The notes: a model not told the origin generated them from the sequence alone. A stretch of 64,000 bases of DNA from CAVPTL01 sp963794415 (GCA_963794415.1 CAWCDI010000002.1:310001-374000), one strand, 5' to 3'; positions 1 to 13,411 are shown, counted from the first letter of the stretch. A program made the numbers and translations.

Positions 1-712
1 CGGCGCCCGCCGATCGAGCGTCGTAGCGGGTGATCGGCACGCCGTGGCTGGGAGCCTCGGCGAGCCGGACGCTGCGCGGCACGACGGTATCGAACACCAG
101 GTCGCCGAAGTACGAGCGCACCTCGTCGGCAACGTCGCTGGAGAGCCGCGTGCGGCCGTCGTACATGGTGAGGAGCACGCCGGTGACGCCGAGGCGCGGG
201 TTGAGCCGCGTGCGCACGAGCTCGATGCTCTGCAGGAGCTGCGCCAGGCCCTCGAGTGCGTAGTACTCGCACTGGACAGGCACGATCAGCCTGTTTGCCG
301 CAGAGAGCGCGTTCACGGTGAGCAGGCCGAGTGACGGCGGGCAGTCCACGAACACGTAGGGATACCGCTCCTCGGTGCCGGCGAGGATGTCACGCAGCAG
401 CGTGCCGTGATCGTTGGGCAGCTCGACCTGGGCGGCGGCGAGATCGGGGTGCGACGGAGCGAGGTCGAGGTTCGGGATCGACGTCGAGACAACAACTTCG
501 TCGAGCGGCTTCCCGTGCAGCAGATCGTAGGTGCTCGCCTCGAGCTGATCAGGCCGGAAGCCCAGTCCGGTAGTGGCATTCGCCTGCGGGTCGAGGTCGA
601 TCAGGAGCACGGGCATTCCGGCTTCGGCGACACACGCAGCCATGTTGATGGCGGTAGTGGTCTTACCGACGCCGCCCTTCTGGTTGGCCAGTGCGTAGAC
701 GCGTCCGTTCAC
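1..712 (-). CDS. parA: Chromosome partitioning ATPase ParA (3' end cut by window edge)
   Basis: Soj/ParA ATPase that works with ParB bound to parS to segregate the origin. The deviant Walker A motif KGGVGKTT lies at residues 12-19. A DCPPSLG-type Walker B segment and the conserved SVRLAEAPSHG segment are visible further on. I chose the GTG at 710-712, which gives MNGRVYALANQKGG. A GGAGG lies one base upstream, unusually close, so translation may rely on something else. About 237 codons are present; the last 15-25 residues and the expected parB lie beyond the window. It is the last visible gene of the rpmH-rnpA-yidD-yidC-jag-rsmG-parA run. Confidence 0.93.
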   Translation of the reverse strand, partial: MNGRVYALANQKGGVGKTTTAINMAACVAEAGMPVLLIDLDPQANATTGLGFRPDQLEASTYDLLHGKPLDEVVVSTSIPNLDLAPSHPDLAAAQVELPNDHGTLLRDILAGTEERYPYVFVDCPPSLGLLTVNALSAANRLIVPVQCEYYALEGLAQLLQSIELVRTRLNPRLGVTGVLLTMYDGRTRLSSDVADEVRSYFGDLVFDTVVPRSVRLAEAPSHGVPITRYDARSAGA

Positions 713-759
713 GCCTCCGATGGTAGCGAGGGCGGCGGACGTGTCGGGGCTCCGCCGAG

Positions 760-775
760 TGTTTCACGTGAAACA
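760..775. promoter_or_regulatory. parS: parS centromere site 1
   Basis: Exact match to the 16-bp palindromic ParB-binding consensus TGTTTCACGTGAAACA, located between the parA start and the rsmG stop. A second identical site starts exactly 38 bp further on. Confidence 0.97.
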
Positions 776-797
776 ATTTCTCCGCGCTCATCGCAGG

Positions 798-813
798 TGT
801 TTCACGTGAAACA
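798..813. promoter_or_regulatory. parS: parS centromere site 2
   Basis: Perfect 16-bp parS palindrome, one base from the rsmG stop codon. It is separated from site 1 by a 22-bp spacer. Confidence 0.97.
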
Positions 814-814
814 C

Positions 815-1447
815 CTACCCGAGCGGGCGCTTGGCCGCCATCCCGGCGCGACGCGGGTATCTCTCCGGGGTGTCCCCGAGCTTGTCCACCACAAGCAGGT
901 GATGCGTGTCCGAGACCGGTTCGGCGCGGGCGATAGCGGCAGAGAGCTCGCCGCACACGTGCGCGAGCGGCTCGAGCGGTACCGCTCCCATCCAGAGAAT
1001 CACTGTGCCACCGCTTCGCACGAGCGGCAAGCAGAGCTCGAGCGCGACGGGCGGCGGGGCGAGCGCTCGGGCGAGCGCCATGTCGTAGCGGTCGCGCCCA
1101 TCGGCCCGCGCATAGTCCTCAGACCGCTCAGTGATCACGCCGCACGGTAGTCCCAACGCCTCCACCGTTGTGCGGAGGAACTCGGACTTGCGCTCTCTGG
1201 ACTCGAGCAGATCAACGGCCAGACCAGTCTCGATCGCGATCGGGATGCCCGGAGAGCCGCCACCCGAGCCGACATCGATCAGCGTGCGCGGCGCTCGCTC
1301 GGCGATGACGGGCATCGCGGTCAGCGAGTCCAGCACGTGGAGCTCCCACGCCGCCGCCGGATCCGTCACGGCCGTCAGCGAGACGGGCGCCGCGAGGAGG
1401 AGGCGGCAGTACTCGCGGAGCGCGTCGGAGTGTTTCACGTGAAACAT
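815..1447 (-). CDS. rsmG: 16S rRNA (guanine-N7) methyltransferase RsmG
   Basis: SAM-dependent enzyme making m7G at position 527 (E. coli numbering) of 16S rRNA. The SAM-binding motif DVGSGGGSPGIP is at about residues 58-69. The length (210 aa) is usual for actinobacterial GidB/RsmG. The first six codons (MFHVKH) are parS site 3 itself, so the N-terminal residues are dictated by the centromere sequence. The next gene on the strand is parA, 102 bp away across two parS sites. The family is clear; only the start depends on accepting the parS-embedded ATG. Confidence 0.94.
   Translation of the reverse strand: MFHVKHSDALREYCRLLLAAPVSLTAVTDPAAAWELHVLDSLTAMPVIAERAPRTLIDVGSGGGSPGIPIAIETGLAVDLLESRERKSEFLRTTVEALGLPCGVITERSEDYARADGRDRYDMALARALAPPPVALELCLPLVRSGGTVILWMGAVPLEPLAHVCGELSAAIARAEPVSDTHHLLVVDKLGDTPERYPRRAGMAAKRPLG
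1431..1446. promoter_or_regulatory. parS: parS centromere site 3, inside the rsmG start
   Basis: Perfect TGTTTCACGTGAAACA. On the minus strand it supplies most of the rsmG start codon and codons 2-6. Confidence 0.97.
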
Positions 1448-1468
1448 CTGCGCTCGGATCAGGGGAGA

Positions 1469-1484
1469 TGTTTCACGTGAAACA
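1469..1484. promoter_or_regulatory. parS: parS centromere site 4
   Basis: Perfect 16-bp parS in the jag-rsmG gap, one base from the jag stop codon and 22 bp from site 3. The geometry repeats that of sites 1 and 2. Confidence 0.97.
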
Positions 1485-1485
1485 C

Positions 1486-2202
1486 CTACGCCGGAACGAC
1501 GACGACGTGCCGATTTGGCTCTGCGCCTTCGCTCTCGGTGCCGACGCCCTCGAACTCCTTCAACCGCAGGTGGACGATCTTTCGCTCCACCGACGTCATC
1601 GGCTCCAGCGCGACCGGCCGGCCGCTGCTGCGCACCTCGACCGCGGCGTTGACCGCAACGTCGTGCAGCATGCGCTCGCGGCGCTCGCGATAGCCCTGGG
1701 CGTCGATTACGACCTCGACCTCCTCGCCGTGGCGGTGCATCATGGCGTTCGCGAGATACTGGATCGCGTCAATGGTCTGGCCATGGCGGCCGATCACGAG
1801 ACCCAGATCCTCGCCCGTGATGGTGGCCTGGAGCGTGGAGCCCCGCTGCACGATCCGCACGCTCGAGTCGACCGTGATCGCGGCGACCACCTGGGACAGC
1901 ATGTCTGCCAGGCGATCGGACGCCTCGGTGGGCGTATCGGGGCCGGTGACGACGACGCTCGGCTCAACGTCAGGCTGCGCGGGCGCGGAATCGGGCGGGC
2001 CATCGGGCACGCGGGTGAGGATCGCGCTCACGCGAACCGGCTCGTACCCAACTCCCAGAACACCCCGCGAGCCCTCGGACACCAGCTGGTACTCGATCGC
2101 GCTGCGGTCGAGATCGGGGAAACGCCGCTCCAGCTCGTGCAACGCTGCGTAGCGCGCATCGGCCTCGGTCTCGCCGGTGGCCTCGCAGCGCACGTCACTC
2201 AT
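1486..2202 (-). CDS. jag: Jag/KhpB-type RNA-binding protein (Jag-N, KH, R3H)
   Basis: Cytosolic RNA-binding protein of the Jag/KhpB family, almost always encoded next to yidC. Residues 1-55 match the Jag N-terminal domain. A KH domain follows with its GxxG loop (GRHG) at 138-141, then an R3H domain from about 175 to the end. An acidic/proline-rich linker (about 66-95) separates the N-terminal domain from KH. The ATG overlaps the yidC stop (ATGA), so translation is coupled. Homologues influence cell elongation and division through mRNA binding; that role is inferred from the family. Confidence 0.93.
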   Translation of the reverse strand: MSDVRCEATGETEADARYAALHELERRFPDLDRSAIEYQLVSEGSRGVLGVGYEPVRVSAILTRVPDGPPDSAPAQPDVEPSVVVTGPDTPTEASDRLADMLSQVVAAITVDSSVRIVQRGSTLQATITGEDLGLVIGRHGQTIDAIQYLANAMMHRHGEEVEVVIDAQGYRERRERMLHDVAVNAAVEVRSSGRPVALEPMTSVERKIVHLRLKEFEGVGTESEGAEPNRHVVVVPA

Positions 2203-3104
2203 TTTCCGCCGCCACCACGCTTGCTGCTCTTCGGCGCCGGCTTGGTGCCCTTCGGCGTGCGGCTGCGGCCGGTCTTGGGCGTCTGGCCCGATTTCGACGC
2301 GAGTGCCTTCGAGCCACCGGACTTGGACGACGAGCCGCCGCCGGCATCCTTGGGGTTCGTCAGCCGCGCGAGTGCGCCGCCAAGGCCGCCGCCCTCATCC
2401 TTGGGCCCCTTGGGCTGCGTCTGCAGGTGCGGGAACCGATTGCCCATCGTCTTCTTGATGAGGCCCTGCTGCCCGATCGTCCACAGGTTGGTGGTGATCC
2501 AGTAGATCACGAGGCCCACCGTGAAGCCCTTGATGAAGAACGCGAACACCACCGACATGCCGGCGAAGAGGTAGCGCTGCTGCTTGTCGGTGATGAACGA
2601 GAAGAGCAGGGTCGAGCCCAGCATCGAGAGCAGATAGAGCCCGGTGAGCAGGTACTCCTGGCCCGCCGGGAGATCCGACATCTTCACGAAGATGTTGTTG
2701 ATGAACAGGAAGCTCTCGCCGCCGGTGGGATGGATGTGGTACCGGAGCACCGAGTTCAGGCCGATGAACACCGGGATCTGGAACACGAGCGGGAGACACG
2801 ACGCGAACGGGTTGATGTTGTGCTCTTTGTAGAGCGCCATGATCTCGGCCTGCTTGGCGGCCGAGTCCTCGCGTGACTTCTTGTCCTTGTACTTGTTCTG
2901 GATCTGCTTGATCTTGGGCGCGACCGCCTGCATGCCGGCAGCGGAGCGCAGCTGCTTGATGGTAAGCGGGAAGATCGCGAGCCGCACCGTGACCGTGACC
3001 ATCACGATGGCCCAGCCCCAGTTGCCCGTCCAGCCGAAGTAGGTGTTCAGCAGCCACTCGAGAACCGCCTGGATCTGCTCCCAGACGATGAGGTAGGTGA
3101 TCAT
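2199..3104 (-). CDS. yidC: Membrane protein insertase YidC (Oxa1 type)
   Basis: Inserts membrane proteins alone or with Sec. Length is 301 aa without the large periplasmic domain of Gram-negative YidC, as in Gram-positives. There are five or so hydrophobic segments. The conserved arginine in the first core segment (VTVRLAIFPLT) sits in the hydrophilic-groove position. Past about residue 235 the tail is very basic, Gly/Ser/Lys-rich and ends GGGGK, a likely ribosome-binding extension. It overlaps yidD by ATGA and jag by ATGA. Confidence 0.95.
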   Translation of the reverse strand: MITYLIVWEQIQAVLEWLLNTYFGWTGNWGWAIVMVTVTVRLAIFPLTIKQLRSAAGMQAVAPKIKQIQNKYKDKKSREDSAAKQAEIMALYKEHNINPFASCLPLVFQIPVFIGLNSVLRYHIHPTGGESFLFINNIFVKMSDLPAGQEYLLTGLYLLSMLGSTLLFSFITDKQQRYLFAGMSVVFAFFIKGFTVGLVIYWITTNLWTIGQQGLIKKTMGNRFPHLQTQPKGPKDEGGGLGGALARLTNPKDAGGGSSSKSGGSKALASKSGQTPKTGRSRTPKGTKPAPKSSKRGGGGK

Positions 3105-3337
3105 CGGTGCCTCACCGGGTCATATCCGCCGCGCGACCAGGGGTTACAGCGAAGCAGCCGCCAGAGCGCGAGGCCGAGGCCGCGCACCGGGCCGTACTCG
3201 CGCACCGCCGTCTCGGCGTAGTGGGAGCACGTAGGCTCGTACTTGCACACGCGAGGCGTTGCCGAGGTCATTGCAACAAACGGCATAAGCGATGCGCGCA
3301 CGATCCGCAGCAGCCAGATGACGGCAGACGAGATCAC
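3101..3337 (-). CDS. yidD: Membrane protein insertion efficiency factor YidD
   Basis: Small (78 aa) amphipathic protein of the YidD family. It carries the family's cysteine cluster (CKYEPTCSHYA) and the C-terminal RLLRCNPWSRGGYDPV signature. I start at the GTG of 3335-3337, which overlaps the rnpA stop (GTGA). A longer upstream extension would run through rnpA and lacks family similarity. It assists YidC-dependent insertion. Confidence 0.92.
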   Translation of the reverse strand: MISSAVIWLLRIVRASLMPFVAMTSATPRVCKYEPTCSHYAETAVREYGPVRGLGLALWRLLRCNPWSRGGYDPVRHR

Positions 3338-3723
3338 GCCTTCACCGCCTGGAACAGCTCGGTGACCTGATCGCACAGCCAGTCGAAGTCCTGCGCCTCG
3401 AGCGCCGCCGCCAGACCGGGGCGGGCGATGACGACGTAGTCGGTGCCGGGCTCCAGAAGCTCCTCGTGGCGGTCGATGGCGGCCTTCAGCCGGCGCTTCA
3501 CCGCGTTTCGGTCGACGGCGTCGCCAACCCTCCGGGGCACGGCAAATCCCACCCGGGGCTCGGTGGAGGCGATCTCATCCGGCTCGCGGAGCCGGTAGCG
3601 CAGCGTCAGGTACCGGCCCGCCCTGGAGCGGCCCAGCTGCGCCACGGCGTCGAACTCGGCAGCGCGCGACAGACGCCCTCGGGCGACTGGAGTTGCACCA
3701 CCGCCGGGGGTTCGAGCCGGCAC
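3334..3723 (-). CDS. rnpA: Ribonuclease P protein component
   Basis: Protein subunit of RNase P (129 aa), which matures tRNA 5' ends with the M1 RNA. The diagnostic RNR-type motif is present as DRNAVKRRLKAAI at about residues 71-83, preceded by the basic VGFAVPRRVGDAV strand. It lies between rpmH (5 bp away) and yidD (overlap), the near-universal order. The N-terminal GGG/TP-rich segment (about 15 aa) is unconserved, and a start inside it is possible. Confidence 0.94.
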   Translation of the reverse strand: MPARTPGGGATPVARGRLSRAAEFDAVAQLGRSRAGRYLTLRYRLREPDEIASTEPRVGFAVPRRVGDAVDRNAVKRRLKAAIDRHEELLEPGTDYVVIARPGLAAALEAQDFDWLCDQVTELFQAVKA

Positions 3724-3728
3724 GAATC

Positions 3729-3863
3729 CTAGGCTGACAGGCGCTTGCGGCCCCGCGCGCGGCGGCGCTTGAGCACCGCGCGACCCGCACGAGTGCTCAT
3801 GCGCTTACGGAAACCGTGCGTCTTGGAACGCTTGCGGGTGTTTGGCTGATAAGTGCGCTTCAT
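3729..3863 (-). CDS. rpmH: 50S ribosomal protein L34
   Basis: 44-residue very basic protein beginning MKRTYQPNTRKRSKTHGFRK, the universal L34 N-terminus, ending KRRRARGRKRLSA. The start is the ATG at 3861-3863. It is first in the minus-strand run that diverges from dnaA. Confidence 0.98.
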   Translation of the reverse strand: MKRTYQPNTRKRSKTHGFRKRMSTRAGRAVLKRRRARGRKRLSA

Positions 3864-4132
3864 GGGCGACGGCCAGTATAGATGAGTCTCGCCCCCGCAC
3901 GTTCCGCTTGATTTCGACTGTGGATAGTCTGGGCCCCGCCGGGGATAGACCGCCGTGCAAAAGGCCGTGGAAACCGCAGGAATCGGGGCCCGACCAGCAG
4001 CTTTCCACAGCTGTTGGCAAGTCTGTGGAAGACCCACAGAAATCCCTGCAAATCACGGGCTTTCAGGCAGTTGTGAACGCATCGGCGGGTGCGCCGACGC
4101 CGCACCCACGGGCGAGTTACACTCGCTCACTG
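3864..4132. other. rpmH-dnaA intergenic region with DnaA-box-like sites
   Basis: Non-coding gap holding three degenerate DnaA boxes: CTATCCACA on the minus strand (3919-3927, 8 of 9 to TTATCCACA), CTTTCCACA on plus (4001-4009) and TCTTCCACA on minus (4024-4032). This fits autoregulation of dnaA or part of a bipartite origin. The open frame continues upstream of dnaA here but shows no conserved sequence. Confidence 0.55.
3875..3880 (-). promoter_or_regulatory. Putative -10 element for the rpmH operon
   Basis: The minus strand reads TATACT (5 of 6 to TATAAT) 11 bases before the rpmH ATG. No convincing -35 element is seen. Confidence 0.4.
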
Positions 4133-5500
4133 ATGCCCGAAGAACGGATCTCAAGCTCCAGCTGGGAGAACATCTCAGACAAGCTGCGCGACGCCCTCAA
4201 TGCCGGCACCTACGGCAAGTGGTTCGCGACGGCCAGCGCCCTCGAGCAGCACGACGACGTGCTGGTCGTGGGCGTTCCCAACGAGTTCACCAAGAGCTGG
4301 ATCGAGAGCCACTTCGGCTCGCTCCTGGACGCCGCCGCCGCCGAGCAGGACCTCGTCGTCGAGCTCCGCGTGGCCGTCGCCGAGGCCAAGGCCGACATCG
4401 TCTCGGCCGCCGACCATCCGCCGGCCGACACCCACCCGCCGCGCATGGAGCCCACCGGCCGGCTGACCGGCTCGAAGCTGAATCCGCGGTACACGTTTGA
4501 CCTGTTTGTGATCGGCCCGAGCAACCGGTTCGCCCACGCCGCAGCCCTCGCGGTGGCCGAATCCCCTGCTCAGGCCTACAACCCGCTCTTCATCCACGGA
4601 TCCACCGGGCTGGGGAAAACCCACCTCCTGCAGGCAGTCGGTCAGTACGTGCTCCAGCAGCACCCCGAGCTGACCGTGCGGTACGTCACGACCGAGACGC
4701 TGATGAACGAGTTTGTGGACGCTTTGCGGGAGAAAAAGGTTGTCAACTTCAAACAGCGCTACAGGAACGCGGACATTCTGCTGGTCGATGACATCCAGTT
4801 CCTGGAAGGGAAAGAGAACCTCCAGGAGGAGTTTTTCCACACCTTCAACAGCCTGTACGAGGCCGGCAAGCAGATCGTGATCGCCTCCGACCGCTCGCCG
4901 AAGAAGCTCGCGACCCTCGAGGAGCGGCTCCGGACGCGGTTCGAATGGGGTCTGACCACTGACGTGCAGCCGCCCGACCTCGAGACGCGCATCGCGATCC
5001 TCCGCAAGAAGGTGATCACGGATCAGCTGAGCATCGACGATCCCGAGGTGCTCACCTTCATCGCCGACCGGGTCACGACCAACATCCGCGAGCTCGAGGG
5101 GGCGCTCACGCGCGTCCTTGCCTACGCGTCGCTCACGGGCCGGCCGATCACCGTCGAGGTCGCCCAGGAGGTGCTGAAGGATCTCTTCCCCGACGGCGCC
5201 GGACGGCCCATCACCATCGAGCAGATCCAGTCTGCGGTGTGTGAGCGGTTCCGGGTGAGCCTGGCAGAGCTCAAGGGCGACAAGCGCACGCAGGACATCG
5301 TCTACCCGCGCCACGTCGCGATGTACCTGGCGCGCGAGCTGACCGACGTATCGCTGCCGAAGATCGGTGCCAAGTTCGGCGGCCGCGACCACTCCTCGGT
5401 GATCCATGCCAAGGACAAGATCTCCAAGCTCCTGGTGGAGGATCGCGAGTCGTTCAACCTCGTCCAGGACCTCACCGCACGCATCAAACAGTCCCGGTGA
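4133..5500 (+). CDS. dnaA: Chromosomal replication initiator DnaA
   Basis: AAA+ initiator, 455 aa. Domain I covers about residues 1-90 (SWENISDKLRDAL...TYGKWF). Domain II is a short linker. Domain III has Walker A GSTGLGKTH near residue 157 and Walker B ILLVDDIQF near 214. Domain IV has the DNA-binding signature GGRDHSSVIHAKDKI near 416. I chose ATG 4133 because domain I begins just after it and the upstream frame is not conserved. No clear Shine-Dalgarno is present, and a GTG near 4073 is an alternative. Confidence 0.97.
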   Translation: MPEERISSSSWENISDKLRDALNAGTYGKWFATASALEQHDDVLVVGVPNEFTKSWIESHFGSLLDAAAAEQDLVVELRVAVAEAKADIVSAADHPPADTHPPRMEPTGRLTGSKLNPRYTFDLFVIGPSNRFAHAAALAVAESPAQAYNPLFIHGSTGLGKTHLLQAVGQYVLQQHPELTVRYVTTETLMNEFVDALREKKVVNFKQRYRNADILLVDDIQFLEGKENLQEEFFHTFNSLYEAGKQIVIASDRSPKKLATLEERLRTRFEWGLTTDVQPPDLETRIAILRKKVITDQLSIDDPEVLTFIADRVTTNIRELEGALTRVLAYASLTGRPITVEVAQEVLKDLFPDGAGRPITIEQIQSAVCERFRVSLAELKGDKRTQDIVYPRHVAMYLARELTDVSLPKIGAKFGGRDHSSVIHAKDKISKLLVEDRESFNLVQDLTARIKQSR

Positions 5501-5752
5501 ACTTCCGTGGGTAACCTGTGGGCGGCCCGGGAGAGATCCGTCGTTTCGGGGGGAAACCCGGCCTTCACCGGGCAGACGCACGACACCCGGTGGAAACACC
5601 GCGACGCGCCCACAGCTTCGTCCACACCGGCAGATCGACTACCAGACGGGCCCTGAGGCACTTTCCCACACCATCCACAGCCCCTACTTCTATAACCTCC
5701 TTTTAAGACTTAAAAAGAACACCAGTAGAAGAGCCGTGAGGAGCGCAATCAC
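5501..5752. other. oriC: Probable chromosomal origin oriC (dnaA-dnaN)
   Basis: 252-bp gap with a cluster of DnaA-box-like 9-mers: TCGTCCACA (5618-5626, 8 of 9 to TTGTCCACA), CCATCCACA (5671-5679), TTTCCCACA (5662-5670), GCGCCCACA (5606-5614) and a reverse copy near 5515-5523. A strikingly AT-rich tract (5687-5722, with TTTTAAGACTTAAAAAG) follows, unlike the GC-rich surroundings, and would serve as the unwinding element. Position between dnaA and dnaN is the classic actinobacterial oriC location. Confidence 0.8.
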
Positions 5753-6841
5753 ATGAAGATCGTTTGTCAGCAGGGAGACCTCTCCGCCGCCTTGGCGATC
5801 GCCGCCCGCGGCGTCTCGCAGCGCTCCACCGTCCAGATCCTCTCGGGGATCCTGCTCCGGGCGGAGTCCTCGCTCGAGCTCGCGGCCACCGACATGGAGC
5901 TCTCGCTGCGTGTCCCGGTCACCGCCCGGGTGGACGAGCCCGGCGCCGTGGTGCTGCCCGGCCGGCTCCTGCTCGACATCGTGAAGGCGCTGCCCTCCGC
6001 CGAGGTCACCATCGAGCAGCCGCTTGGCTCCGGCTCGGTGAAGATCTCCTGCGGCCAGAGCGAGTACACGCTGCACGCCCAGGGCGCCGAGGACTTCCCG
6101 CACCTGCCCGAGGCCGACGGCACGCCGTTCACGGTCGAGCGCGACGCGTTCGCCCAGACCGTCGCCCACGTGTCGCGAGCCGCGTCGCGTGACGAGTCGC
6201 GCCCCGTGCTCACCGGCGTGCTGGTGGAGTTCTCGGAGGGCTCGGTCACCATGGCCGCCACCGACAGCTACCGGCTCTCGGTGAAGACCGCAGCGCTCCC
6301 CGGATCGACCGTCGAGAGCCAGGCGATCGTGCCTGCCAGGGCGCTTGGCGAGCTGACCCGCATCGCCTCGGGCGAGAAGATCGAGATCTGGATCGGCGAG
6401 AACCAGATCCTCTTCCGGGCCGACGGCGTGACGCTCTCGGCCCGCCGCATCGACGGCCAGTTCCCCAACTGGCGGCAGCTTCTGCCCCAGACCTTCGAGC
6501 ACGAGATCTCCATCAACCGGGCGGAGTTCATCGACGTCGTCCGTCGCACCGCGCTCATGGCCCAGCGCAACCTGCCGCTGCGCCTCTCGTTCGACCAGGG
6601 CGCGCTCACCATCAGCTCGCAGACCCAGGACGTCGGCGAGGCGCGCGAGTCGGTGCCGGTCGACTTCCAGGGCGAGCGCCTCGAGATCGGCTTCAATGCC
6701 GAGTTCCTGCGCGAGGGCATCGAGAGCGTCGAGGGCGACAACGTGAAGCTGAAGCTCATCAGCCCGCTTCGCCCCGGCCTGCTCCAGGGCGACGACTCGG
6801 ACTTCTCGTACCTGATCATGCCGATCCGCCTGTCGTCCTGA
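5753..6841 (+). CDS. dnaN: DNA polymerase III beta subunit (sliding clamp)
   Basis: Ring clamp tethering the replicase, 362 aa, with three DnaN repeats. It begins MKIVCQQGDLSAALAIAARG and ends with the family C-terminus YLIMPIRLSS. AGGAG lies upstream at good spacing of the ATG. It lies immediately after the AT-rich origin tract and 13 bp before recF. Confidence 0.97.
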   Translation: MKIVCQQGDLSAALAIAARGVSQRSTVQILSGILLRAESSLELAATDMELSLRVPVTARVDEPGAVVLPGRLLLDIVKALPSAEVTIEQPLGSGSVKISCGQSEYTLHAQGAEDFPHLPEADGTPFTVERDAFAQTVAHVSRAASRDESRPVLTGVLVEFSEGSVTMAATDSYRLSVKTAALPGSTVESQAIVPARALGELTRIASGEKIEIWIGENQILFRADGVTLSARRIDGQFPNWRQLLPQTFEHEISINRAEFIDVVRRTALMAQRNLPLRLSFDQGALTISSQTQDVGEARESVPVDFQGERLEIGFNAEFLREGIESVEGDNVKLKLISPLRPGLLQGDDSDFSYLIMPIRLSS

Positions 6842-6854
6842 GCGAGCGCGGCCG

Positions 6855-7937
6855 GTGCGCGTAACGGCCGCCAGGGGCCACGACTTCCGCTGCTACGAGC
6901 GGGTCGAGGTGGAGCTGCCGCCGGGGCTCGTCGGAGTGGTCGGGCCCAACGGCGCGGGCAAGACGAGCCTGATCGAGATGATCCACTTCGCGCTCATCGC
7001 CTACTCGCCGAGGACGTCCAACGAGCGCCGGCTGGTGCGGCTGGGGCAGCCGCTGCTGCGCGCCGAGGCAGACGCAGTGGTGGGATCGAAAGCCGTCACG
7101 ACCCGCGTGGGCTACCAGCCGGGCGAGCCCAAGCACGTGGTGGTGGACGGCGCTCCCATCGAGTCGGTCGAGCGGTTGCTCGCGCGGTTCCCGGTGCTGG
7201 TCTTCACGCCCGACAGGCTGCGCCTGGTGCAGGGCGCGCCGGCGCTTCGCCGCTCGTACTTCGATCGGGTGCTCGCTCGCCTCTGGCCTGCCGCGAGTGC
7301 CGCCGCTGCCGAGTACGGCCGGGCGCTGGCCCAGCGAAACCACCTGCTCCGCCGCGTGCGGTCGCGGGCGGCGTCGTTCGATGCGCTCGATCCGTGGGAC
7401 GACCTGGTGGCGCGCTGGGGGGCGGAGCTCATCACGGCCCGCTTCAGGCTGGTGGAAGCGCTCGAGCCGCCGCTCATCGCGCGGGCGTCCGAGCTGGGCG
7501 GCGAGCCGGGTGATGCGCCGCTGCGCTATATCGCCGGGGTCGAGGGGGGCTACGACGCGCTGCTCACCGCGCTTCGCGACAGGCGCGGCCGAGACACCGA
7601 GCGGGCGACCACAGGGGTGGGCCCGCACCTCGACGACTTCCAGATCTCCGACGCCGGCCGCGACCTGCGCTCGTTCGGGTCGCAGGGCGAGCAGCGCCGG
7701 GCGCTCCTGGCGCTGATCCTGGCCGAGGCCGACGTGATCACCGAGCAGCGCGACGAGCGGCCGTTGCTGCTGCTCGACGACGTCACCGGCGAGTTCGACT
7801 CGTCGCGGCGCGAGCTCCTGCTGAACGCGCTCACCCACTTCGACCAGGCGGTGGTCACCACCACCGACGCCGGCGATCTGGGGGATGCCGGGGCCGCGCT
7901 GATCGCCGTCGACGCCGGTACCGTGTCGGTCATATGA
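6855..7937 (+). CDS. recF: DNA replication and repair protein RecF
   Basis: SMC-like ATPase loading RecA at gaps. Walker A GPNGAGKTS is at residues 30-38. The ABC-type signature is SQGEQRR (about 274-281) and Walker B is LLLLDDVTGEFD. Length 360 aa is normal. It begins with GTG (MRVTAARGHDFRCY). Its stop overlaps the next gene (ATGA). Confidence 0.95.
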   Translation: MRVTAARGHDFRCYERVEVELPPGLVGVVGPNGAGKTSLIEMIHFALIAYSPRTSNERRLVRLGQPLLRAEADAVVGSKAVTTRVGYQPGEPKHVVVDGAPIESVERLLARFPVLVFTPDRLRLVQGAPALRRSYFDRVLARLWPAASAAAAEYGRALAQRNHLLRRVRSRAASFDALDPWDDLVARWGAELITARFRLVEALEPPLIARASELGGEPGDAPLRYIAGVEGGYDALLTALRDRRGRDTERATTGVGPHLDDFQISDAGRDLRSFGSQGEQRRALLALILAEADVITEQRDERPLLLLDDVTGEFDSSRRELLLNALTHFDQAVVTTTDAGDLGDAGAALIAVDAGTVSVI

Positions 7938-8380
7938 GCGGGTACAAGCGCGATCTCCGGCAGGTGGGCACCATCATGGACAGGGTGGCGCGGGCGCCGC
8001 GCACCGACGACCGGCTGCTTGCGATCCGCGACGTGTGGGCCGATGCGGTCGGCAAGGACGTCGCGCGAAACGCGTTTCCCGTGCGGATCAACCGCGCCGG
8101 GAGCCTCACCGTGCACTGCTCGGGAGCCACCTGGGCGGCGGAGCTCACGCTGCTTCGCTCACACCTCCAGGCGCGACTTGACGAGCGTCTGGGCGAGGGG
8201 TCGCCGGAGGAGCTCCGCTTCGAGGTGGGGGAGCTGCCCGCGCCTGTGGCAGAGCCGGAACCGCACTCGCCGCGTACCCCCAACCCCCGCGCTGCCGAGC
8301 TGGCTTCGGGGATCGCCGACCCGGATCTGCGGCGCACGGTGGAGCGCGCCATCGCGGTTCGTTTCGGCGCACCTTCGTAA
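7934..8380 (+). CDS. DUF721/DciA-like protein
   Basis: 148 aa with an N-terminal DUF721 domain (about 20-100: VWADAVGKDVARNAFPVRINRAGSL and the strand VHCSGATWAAEL). The family lies between recF and gyrB in most actinobacteria. In bacteria lacking DnaC it includes DciA, which helps load the replicative helicase; that role is inferred. The C-terminal third is Pro/Glu-rich. Translationally coupled to recF. Confidence 0.85.
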   Translation: MSGYKRDLRQVGTIMDRVARAPRTDDRLLAIRDVWADAVGKDVARNAFPVRINRAGSLTVHCSGATWAAELTLLRSHLQARLDERLGEGSPEELRFEVGELPAPVAEPEPHSPRTPNPRAAELASGIADPDLRRTVERAIAVRFGAPS

Positions 8381-8414
8381 CGGCCGGGCAGGGGGCTCCA
8401 GCAGGTCCCTCTGA

Positions 8415-8420
8415 TAAAAT
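8415..8420 (+). promoter_or_regulatory. Putative -10 element for gyrB
   Basis: TAAAAT (5 of 6 to TATAAT), part of GATAAAAT, 40 bases before the TTG start. There is no clear -35. It is the only AT-rich patch in the DUF721-gyrB gap. Confidence 0.35.
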
Positions 8421-8459
8421 GAAAACTCGTTCGCTGTCCCCTATTCATGCGGGTACTAC

Positions 8460-10850
<2,391 letters not shown>

Positions 10851-10861
10851 AATGAGCTCCA

Positions 10862-13411
<2,550 letters not shown>

